From: Salegentibacter sp.
Lineage (GTDB): Bacteria; Bacteroidota; Bacteroidia; Flavobacteriales; Flavobacteriaceae
Reading direction: 5' to 3'
Assembly (NCBI GenBank): GCA_024635815.1
Contig: JAGXIG010000065.1
Span: 1 to 10,725 of the forward strand
Length of the DNA stretch: 10,725 bases
Positions within the stretch are counted from its first letter, which is position 1; each line of letters opens with the position of its first letter. A program made the translations under genes and the position numbers. Below are positions 5,331 through 10,725 of the stretch, one piece after another. The notes beneath the pieces are model-generated. The model worked only from the letters and a program-made list of their open reading frames with translations. It had not been told where the DNA came from and ran no database searches.

Positions 5331-5362
5331 AACTATACTTTTCAGACAACCTCTTTATTCTT

Positions 5363-6451
5363 TTAAGAACTTTCCAGCAAACGTTTCATATTTACATCTT
5401 CATAATTACGTCGCACAAAATCTAGCGCAGTTCTTAAGATCTGGCCCATAGTACTAGCACGTTTAAATTTTATATCCTTCGTATACTTATAAAGATCGCT
5501 TCTTAAGGTTTTTACATTGGCCTGGGTAGAAACGTGATCGTTTATCATACAGCGCAACAATTCCTTGTACCGTGGCCGAGTATTGATAATCCTTTTAGCA
5601 AGTAGGGAACGCTCTTCTTTTCTATACTGCTCAATGGAAGATTCCTGTAATTTATCCTGAACCAACTGTACCATTTTAATATTCTCTTTAAAGAACTGCG
5701 GACGGTAAACTTTTAAACTTCCCTCAAAACACTGCTGATCAAAATCTATCGCCCTGATTTGATATTCTACGTGATCAAAATCGTGGGTGGGAATTACAAC
5801 ATAATTATAGGAACGCATATCACCCAAAAGTCTTACGGTACAGCGCTCATTGAATTTTACAAATTGTTTGGCGATTTGGGTTTGCGCTCTGTTATCACAA
5901 CTCGGTAAATGATCTTCGATAAAAACATCTCCCGGAATTCCCGCGATATGTTCTTCAATTAGAGTGTCTTTATAAACCAGGAAATTAATTCGGTGTGGAG
6001 AAAGTAAGTGTTCCAACTCAAGTCCATAGATTCGGGAAGCGTCTGCTTTTTTTACATAGAAATAAGTAAAACTATCATTGAGAATATTTCGCACCTTAAT
6101 GCGGAAAGGTTTGGAATTTCCGAAGGTGCAATAATCAATAGCATCAACATTTAAAAATTCCAATGAGTCATCACTTCCATCAGAATGCATTATGGTATAA
6201 ACCTGTTTCAGACTGTTGTCAATTTCTTCCCTTTCAAAATCGGGATAATAACAGCGCACCCAAAAAGTATCTTCTTCGTGCTGATCGTACACCACCACAG
6301 ACCCGGAAAAGCGCAACAAATCATCATAGAAAACCGGAATTTTAGTGTTTCGGTTATGTTTGGCCAGATATCGGTTTAACCTTTCATTTACGGCAAATGA
6401 AGGTTTTTTCTTTGACATCAGCTTCTCTTCCATATTCTGTTTGCTTTTCAT
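5363..6451 (-). CDS. Uncharacterised protein with kinase-like (APH/HipA-type) sequence pattern
   Basis: A 362-residue protein whose family I do not recognise. Counting from the ATG at 6451, residues 130-240 show the order of elements expected in a protein-kinase-like fold. A strand with lysines comes first (FYVKK, K134/K135), then a helix with acidic residues (GLELEHL, E145/E147), then a hinge-like LIEEHIAGIPGD (164-175). Next is G210-D211-M-R-S-Y-N216, with the D-x4-N spacing of the APH/choline-kinase catalytic loop, and then A-I-D236-F-D238, like the metal-binding DFD/IDF motif. The catalytic loop lacks the usual preceding histidine. The first 125 residues and the basic helical C-terminus (about 250-362) are not assigned. 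No signal peptide or membrane segment is seen. Start: TTG at 6454 is also in frame, and later ATG codons at 6433 and 6418 are possible. It is divergent from the ABC exporter genes and convergent with the nucleoid-protein gene. Function is not known; the fold call is inference. Confidence 0.75.
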   Translation of the reverse strand: MKSKQNMEEKLMSKKKPSFAVNERLNRYLAKHNRNTKIPVFYDDLLRFSGSVVVYDQHEEDTFWVRCYYPDFEREEIDNSLKQVYTIMHSDGSDDSLEFLNVDAIDYCTFGNSKPFRIKVRNILNDSFTYFYVKKADASRIYGLELEHLLSPHRINFLVYKDTLIEEHIAGIPGDVFIEDHLPSCDNRAQTQIAKQFVKFNERCTVRLLGDMRSYNYVVIPTHDFDHVEYQIRAIDFDQQCFEGSLKVYRPQFFKENIKMVQLVQDKLQESSIEQYRKEERSLLAKRIINTRPRYKELLRCMINDHVSTQANVKTLRSDLYKYTKDIKFKRASTMGQILRTALDFVRRNYEDVNMKRLLESS

Positions 6452-6527
6452 CAAAAATAAGCTTTATAAAGCGAAATCTGTAACAATTCCCTAACTTCGT
6501 CGTCATACTTTAAACTTTTCTTCAATT

Positions 6528-7433
6528 TTGGAAACAATTCTAAGTCTCAAAGACCTTACTAAAAAATTTGGCACGCTTACCGCGGTAGACAACCTGTCTT
6601 TTACCATCGAAAAAGGCAATGTATACGGTATTTTAGGCCCTAACGGAAGTGGGAAATCTACCACCCTTGGAATGGTACTTAATGTAGTAAACAAAACCTC
6701 TGGTGAATTTGCCTGGTTTAGCGGAAATATGGATACTCACGAAGCTTTAAAGAAAGTGGGCGCCATTATAGAACATCCTAATTTTTACCCATATATGACC
6801 GCCGCTCAAAACCTGGCGTTAGTGTGTAAAATTAAAGATGTTCCGAAAGATAAAATTGACGAAAAGCTCAAAATTGTAGGATTGCTGGATCGAAAAGACA
6901 GTAAATTCAGGACTTTTTCTTTAGGAATGAAGCAACGCCTGGCTATTGCCTCTGCCCTGCTTAACGACCCGAAAATTTTAATCCTGGATGAACCAACTAA
7001 CGGATTGGACCCGCAGGGAATTCATCAAATTAGGGAGATAATTAGAAAGATCGCTTCTGGGGGTACTACTATTTTACTCGCTTCGCATTTACTGGATGAA
7101 GTAGAGAAGGTTTGTTCCCACGTGGTTATTATCAGGAATGGAAAAAAACTTTACAGCGGGCCCGTAGATGCTATAAATGCCAGTCACGGTTTCTTTGAAC
7201 TACAAGCCAAAAATATGCAGTTATTGCAAGAATTGCTTACTGCACACCCAGGAATAGAAAAAGTTTCAGAAAAGGAAAATATTGTCACGGCTATCCTTAA
7301 AGAGCCTATGGAAGCTGAAACCATTAACGAATATTTGTTTGAAAAAGGACTTTCGCTTTCCTACCTGGTAAAACGTAAAGCAAGCCTGGAAGAGCAATTC
7401 CTTCAATTAACCAATCAAACTACATCTGCATAA
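6528..7433 (+). CDS. ABC transporter ATP-binding protein (BcrA-like exporter subunit)
   Basis: A 301-residue ATPase subunit. The nucleotide-binding domain is complete: Walker A GPNGSGKST at 37-45, signature FSLGMKQRL at 130-138, Walker B ILILDEP at 150-156, D-loop GLD at 159-161, and switch histidine H187 (ASHLLDE). The Q-loop position reads IIEHPNFYPYMT (81-91), with glutamate in place of glutamine, as in BcrA-type exporters. A C-terminal region of about 90 residues (from 210) follows. The start codon is TTG inside TTTTGG; there is no in-frame ATG between it and the stop at 6492-6494, and METILSL is a natural N-terminus. The stop codon overlaps the ATG of the permease gene, so the two form one translationally coupled exporter. 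The substrate is unknown. It does not look like the gliding ATPase GldA. Confidence 0.93.
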   Translation: METILSLKDLTKKFGTLTAVDNLSFTIEKGNVYGILGPNGSGKSTTLGMVLNVVNKTSGEFAWFSGNMDTHEALKKVGAIIEHPNFYPYMTAAQNLALVCKIKDVPKDKIDEKLKIVGLLDRKDSKFRTFSLGMKQRLAIASALLNDPKILILDEPTNGLDPQGIHQIREIIRKIASGGTTILLASHLLDEVEKVCSHVVIIRNGKKLYSGPVDAINASHGFFELQAKNMQLLQELLTAHPGIEKVSEKENIVTAILKEPMEAETINEYLFEKGLSLSYLVKRKASLEEQFLQLTNQTTSA

Positions 7434-8269
7434 TGCTACGACTTTTAGAGATAGAATATCATAAATTACGCTATAGCCGCTCGGCAAAAATACTGGTTTT
7501 CACCTATTTCATTTTAATAACTTTTATCGCTTTAATTGCTTCTATTGAATTTAATTTAGGGGCGATTAACTTCCGCGTAGCCGATCAGGGAATTTTTAAT
7601 TTTCCATATATCTGGCATTTTAATTCTTATATAGCAGCCTTGCTAAAGCTCTTCCTGGCCATCGTAATTGTCTCGATGATGTCTAATGAATACAGCCACA
7701 GAACCCTAAAACAAAACCTCATTGATGGCCTGAGCAAAAAGGAATTCATCGCTTCAAAATTCTTAACTGTTACGGTGTTTTCTTTGATTTCTACCCTGTT
7801 TTTATTCATTGTTTCGATGATTTTAGGACTTTCATTTTCAGATTTTACTGAAGCTTCTATCATCTTTTCAGATATGGAATATATGGTTGCCTATTTCGTG
7901 AAACTTACCGGGTTCTTTGCTTTTTGTATGTTCCTGGGAATTCTTATTAAACGCTCGGCCTTTGCGCTTGGCTTCCTTTTTATCTGGTGGATTTTAGAAA
8001 GTATTGTATACGGAGTTCTAAAATGGCAGATTTTCAGAGATTCTGAAATTGCCGATAAAATCGCAAGATTTTTTCCGCTGGAATCTATGAGCAACCTTAT
8101 TAAAGAACCGTTTTCCAGGTTATCTGCCGTGCAAACAGCGGCAACTCAATTAGGTTCTGAATTTGAAAAAGACTATGGAATTCATTGGGATCAACTATTA
8201 ATTGTTATCCTATGGACTGCCATCTTTGTTTTTCTCTCTTATAGCTTACTTAAAAAGCGTGATTTATAA
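7433..8269 (+). CDS. ABC-2 type transporter permease
   Basis: A 278-residue membrane subunit, partner of the preceding ATPase. Six hydrophobic segments lie at about 20-38, 67-84, 110-132, 150-171, 176-192 and 255-272, the usual ABC-2 arrangement. The EYSHRTLKQNLIDGLSKKEF segment (86-105) between the second and third helices is the cytosolic coupling region typical of this family, and the protein ends in a basic KKRDL tail. The ATG overlaps the upstream TAA by one base (TAATG, 7431-7435). Together the two subunits would form a dimer of each for ATP-driven export of an unknown compound, possibly a lipid, peptide or toxic agent. No dedicated substrate or regulator gene is adjacent. Confidence 0.92.
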   Translation: MLRLLEIEYHKLRYSRSAKILVFTYFILITFIALIASIEFNLGAINFRVADQGIFNFPYIWHFNSYIAALLKLFLAIVIVSMMSNEYSHRTLKQNLIDGLSKKEFIASKFLTVTVFSLISTLFLFIVSMILGLSFSDFTEASIIFSDMEYMVAYFVKLTGFFAFCMFLGILIKRSAFALGFLFIWWILESIVYGVLKWQIFRDSEIADKIARFFPLESMSNLIKEPFSRLSAVQTAATQLGSEFEKDYGIHWDQLLIVILWTAIFVFLSYSLLKKRDL

Positions 8270-8350
8270 TCTGAAAAGGTGACATTTTAGCAAATTCCAT
8301 TTTCGTTTCTAAAGCTTTAGGACTAAAAACGTTAAGGAAAGGTTTATCGG

Positions 8351-8381
8351 TTTGAATAGGCAGGATTATTGATTAGTTTCG
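8351..8381 (+). promoter_or_regulatory. Candidate uvrB promoter (TTTG-N19-TAGTTTCG)
   Basis: TTTG at 8351-8354 and TAGTTTCG at 8374-8381 are separated by 19 bases. This matches the Bacteroidota primary promoter (TTTG, about 19 bases, TAnnTTTG) with one mismatch in the -7 element. Transcription would start near 8388, about 15 bases before the ATG. The rest of the 134-base gap from 8270 holds only a 12-bp palindrome, CTAAAGCTTTAG, at 8309-8320. Confidence 0.6.
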
Positions 8382-8397
8382 TGAGAACAAGTCACGA
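8379..8397. promoter_or_regulatory. Inverted repeat over the uvrB transcription start (possible operator)
   Basis: TCGTGA-N7-TCACGA is a perfect 6-bp inverted repeat with a 7-base spacer. It overlaps the last bases of the candidate -7 element and the expected transcription start. A protein bound here would block polymerase. It differs from the known LexA boxes of E. coli and Bacillus. A chance match is possible with arms this short. Confidence 0.35.
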
Positions 8398-8403
8398 GCA
8401 CGA

Positions 8404-10413
8404 ATGAAATTTAAGATAGAATCAGATTACAAACCTACCGGTGACCAGCCTAAAGCGATAGAACAACTGGTAACCGGAATTAACAATAACGACCAGTATC
8501 AAACCCTGCTTGGGGTCACGGGATCTGGTAAAACCTTTTCTGTAGCCAATGTAATTCAGGAGGTGCAAAAACCCACCCTGGTTTTAGCGCATAATAAAAC
8601 CCTCGCTGCGCAGCTTTATTCAGAATTCAAACTATTCTTTCCGAATAACGCCGTGGAATATTTTGTAAGTTACTACGATTACTATCAACCGGAAGCTTTT
8701 ATCCCCACTTCGGGAACATATATTGAAAAAGACCTTTCCATTAACGAAGAAATTGAAAAATTAAGACTCAGTACCACTTCTTCCCTTTTAAGCGGAAGAA
8801 GGGATGTGATTGTGGTGGCTTCGGTTTCCTGGTTATATGGGATTGGTAACCCGGTAGAATTCCGTAAAAATGTGGTTTCTATTGAAAGAGATATGCAACT
8901 TTCCCGCACCAAGTTTTTGCATCAGTTGGTTCAAAGTCTTTATTCCCGTACCGAAGCCGAATTTTCCCACGGAAATTTCAGAATAAAAGGAGACACGGTA
9001 GATGTGTTCCCGAGTTATGCTGATAATGCTTTCAGAATTCATTTTTTCGGAGATGAAATTGAAGAAATTGAAGCTTTTGATCCCGGCACTAACGATATTA
9101 TAGAAAAATACGAACGCCTGAATATTTATCCTGCCAATATGTTCGTGACTTCGCCCGATGTGATGCAAAATGCTATTCACCACATTCAGGATGATCTTGT
9201 AAAACAGGTGGATTATTTCAGGGATATTGGTAAACATCTGGAAGCAAAACGCCTGGAAGAAAGAACCAATTTTGACCTGGAAATGATTCGGGAACTTGGC
9301 TATTGCTCGGGGATTGAAAACTATTCCCGTTACTTGGATGGCAGGCTGCCCGGCACACGCCCATTCTGTCTTTTAGATTATTTTCCGGATGATTTTTTAA
9401 TGGTGGTGGACGAAAGCCACGTAACTATTCCGCAAGTACACGCGATGTATGGTGGGGATAGGTCCAGAAAAGAAACTTTGGTAGAGTACGGATTTAGACT
9501 GCCAGCCGCAATGGATAACCGACCACTTAAGTTCGAAGAATTTGAGGCACTGCAAAATCAGGTGATTTATGTAAGTGCTACTCCTGCAGATTACGAATTA
9601 CAGAAATCTGAAGGTGTTTATGTGGAACAGGTAATAAGGCCAACCGGGCTCTTAGATCCCATAATTGAAGTAAGGCCCAGCTTAAACCAAATTGACGATC
9701 TTATTGAAGAAATCCACACAAGGAATGAAAAAGATCAAAGGACGCTGGTAACAACCCTTACCAAAAGAATGGCAGAAGAACTTACCAAATATCTAACGCG
9801 AATAGATATTAGGTGTCGTTACATTCACTCTGATGTTGACACTCTGGAAAGGGTAGAAATTATGCAGGATTTAAGACGCGGCCTATTTGATGTTCTAATT
9901 GGGGTAAACTTATTAAGAGAAGGTTTAGATCTTCCTGAAGTTTCGCTTGTAGCTGTAATTGATGCTGACAAAGAAGGATTTCTTCGAAGTAATCGGTCGT
10001 TAACTCAAACCATTGGTCGTGCCGCACGTCACGTAGAAGGCAAAGCGATTTTGTATGCCGATAAGATTACCGACAGTATGCAAAAAACAATCGATCAAAC
10101 CGAATACAGAAGGTCCAAGCAGATTGCTTACAACAAAGAAAATAACATTCGTCCTACTCCATTGGTTAAGAAACTTGAGAACAGTACGTTGATTAAGGAA
10201 AAACTGGACGTGTATGATGCTGAGAAACCATTAACTACCAAAGCAGCCGAAGCTGAAGTGGCTTATATGAGTAAACCCAACTTAGAAAAAAGAATTCGGG
10301 AGAAAAGAAAAGCCATGGAAAAAGCAGCAAAAGATCTGGACTTTATGGCTGCTGCAAAACACCGGGACGAAATTAAAATGCTTCAAAATAAAGTAAAAGA
10401 AGCACAAGACTAG
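8404..10413 (+). CDS. uvrB: Excinuclease ABC subunit B
   Basis: A 669-residue UvrB, close to the 673 of E. coli. It is the DNA-damage-verifying helicase-like subunit of nucleotide excision repair: loaded by UvrA, it opens the strand with its beta-hairpin and then recruits UvrC. All expected parts are present: Walker A GVTGSGKT at 37-44, the aromatic beta-hairpin YYDYYQPEAFIPTSGTYIEK (90-109), the DESH box at 336-339, SAT at 391-393, the second RecA-like domain with motif VI QTIGRAARH at 535-543, and the C-terminal UVR coiled-coil motif (about 625-660) that contacts UvrC. It stands alone with its own promoter; uvrA and uvrC are not in the window. Nothing is truncated or unusual. Confidence 0.98.
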   Translation: MKFKIESDYKPTGDQPKAIEQLVTGINNNDQYQTLLGVTGSGKTFSVANVIQEVQKPTLVLAHNKTLAAQLYSEFKLFFPNNAVEYFVSYYDYYQPEAFIPTSGTYIEKDLSINEEIEKLRLSTTSSLLSGRRDVIVVASVSWLYGIGNPVEFRKNVVSIERDMQLSRTKFLHQLVQSLYSRTEAEFSHGNFRIKGDTVDVFPSYADNAFRIHFFGDEIEEIEAFDPGTNDIIEKYERLNIYPANMFVTSPDVMQNAIHHIQDDLVKQVDYFRDIGKHLEAKRLEERTNFDLEMIRELGYCSGIENYSRYLDGRLPGTRPFCLLDYFPDDFLMVVDESHVTIPQVHAMYGGDRSRKETLVEYGFRLPAAMDNRPLKFEEFEALQNQVIYVSATPADYELQKSEGVYVEQVIRPTGLLDPIIEVRPSLNQIDDLIEEIHTRNEKDQRTLVTTLTKRMAEELTKYLTRIDIRCRYIHSDVDTLERVEIMQDLRRGLFDVLIGVNLLREGLDLPEVSLVAVIDADKEGFLRSNRSLTQTIGRAARHVEGKAILYADKITDSMQKTIDQTEYRRSKQIAYNKENNIRPTPLVKKLENSTLIKEKLDVYDAEKPLTTKAAEAEVAYMSKPNLEKRIREKRKAMEKAAKDLDFMAAAKHRDEIKMLQNKVKEAQD

Positions 10414-10424
10414 GGAAATCCCTT

Positions 10425-10440
10425 AAAACTTGGAGTTTTT
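10425..10440 (+). terminator. Weak possible terminator after uvrB
   Basis: AAAACT-TGG-AGTTTTT can form a 6-bp A/T-rich stem ending in a T-run, 12 bases after the uvrB stop. The stem is weak, so this is only a possibility. The rest of the 119-base gap to the next gene shows nothing clear. Confidence 0.3.
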
Positions 10441-10532
10441 CGATAAAAAGTATTTCAAAAACTATATTTAAAAATCCAAAACACCCACTAACTAGAAAAC
10501 AACCAATTATTTAACCGGTATTTTTTAGTAGG

Positions 10533-10725
10533 ATGAAAAAATTTATACTTTATTATTTTTTGTTTTTAGCCTTTCCGGCAATCTCTCAAGTTGGAATTGG
10601 TACCACCGAACCTGGAGCGCAACTGGATATCGTTGCTACCGATAAAGACAACCCGGCCAATATAGACGGAATTCTTATTCCAAGAATAAAGAAATTTCCT
10701 TCCCAAAACCCCGGAAATGAGCAAC
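10533..10725 (+). CDS. Secreted protein with VGIGTT motif, N-terminal fragment
   Basis: The first 64 codons of a gene that runs out of the window. The ATG follows GTAGG and begins a signal peptide: basic start MKKF, hydrophobic core ILYYFLFLAFP, and a likely cut in AIS-Q near residue 19. The mature part opens with QVGIGTTEPGAQLDI and then DGILIPRI. This pattern is frequent at the start of Bacteroidota surface or secreted proteins, sometimes large adhesin or tail-fibre-like ones. What the rest of the protein does cannot be said from this fragment. Confidence 0.75.
   Translation, partial: MKKFILYYFLFLAFPAISQVGIGTTEPGAQLDIVATDKDNPANIDGILIPRIKKFPSQNPGNEQ

Noticed and set aside
8270..8403. Short open stretches in the gap before uvrB (plus strand GDILANSIFVSKALGLKTLRK; minus strand PFLNVFSPKALETKMEF)
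   Set aside because: Both are under 40 codons, the strands mirror each other around the CTAAAGCTTTAG palindrome, and neither has an upstream start codon. I cannot tell a gene remnant from chance.
8393..8405. CACGAGCACGAAT next to the uvrB start, similar to the CACGAAT heptamers of the GxxExxY arms
   Set aside because: It lacks the GCC head and matches only the heptamer core. It is better explained as part of the promoter dyad.

Overview
This window looks like a chromosomal segment of a Bacteroidota bacterium, most likely a marine Flavobacteriaceae member of the Gramella/Salegentibacter/Zunongwangia type. The evidence is AT-rich DNA, little sign of Shine-Dalgarno sequences, TAnnTTTG-like promoter elements, a GxxExxY protein, a secreted protein starting with the VGIGTT motif, and palindromic intergenic repeats headed by GTCAT. 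The genus is an inference from pattern, not from a search.

Layout. 1-711: the 3' end of a TsaC/Sua5/YrdC-type threonylcarbamoyl-AMP synthase gene, then a GxxExxY (PD-(D/E)XK-like) ORF tightly bounded by a perfect 17-bp inverted repeat, then a second, decayed copy of the synthase gene's tail. 665-2131: CCA-adding tRNA nucleotidyltransferase, whose last codons and stop lie in a CAGT-rich repeat. 2180-3205: heme A synthase (CtaA/COX15). 3230-3739: a pRiA4b ORF-3-like acidic protein. 3740-4044: no gene, but packed with small palindromes. 4045-5103: nucleoid-associated protein of the NdpA/YejK family. 5104-5362: convergent intergenic space with a solitary copy of the cassette arm, a strong terminator and an 80-bp two-hairpin repeat. 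5363-6451 (minus): a protein of unrecognised family whose sequence pattern resembles an aminoglycoside-phosphotransferase/HipA-like kinase fold. 6528-8269: an ABC exporter pair with overlapping genes. 8404-10413: uvrB, behind a well-spaced promoter that carries a small inverted repeat. 10533-end: start of a secreted protein.

Most genes are ordinary housekeeping: two tRNA maturation enzymes next to each other, heme A synthesis for cytochrome oxidase, nucleotide excision repair and export. The unusual content lies between the genes. The GxxExxY unit appears to sit between two copies of a gene's 3' end, as if it had inserted into or replaced the tail of the synthase gene while leaving that gene intact. 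Several repeat families begin at, inside or just after stop codons. The kinase-like protein is the best candidate for an undescribed enzyme. No complete novel multi-gene system is evident.
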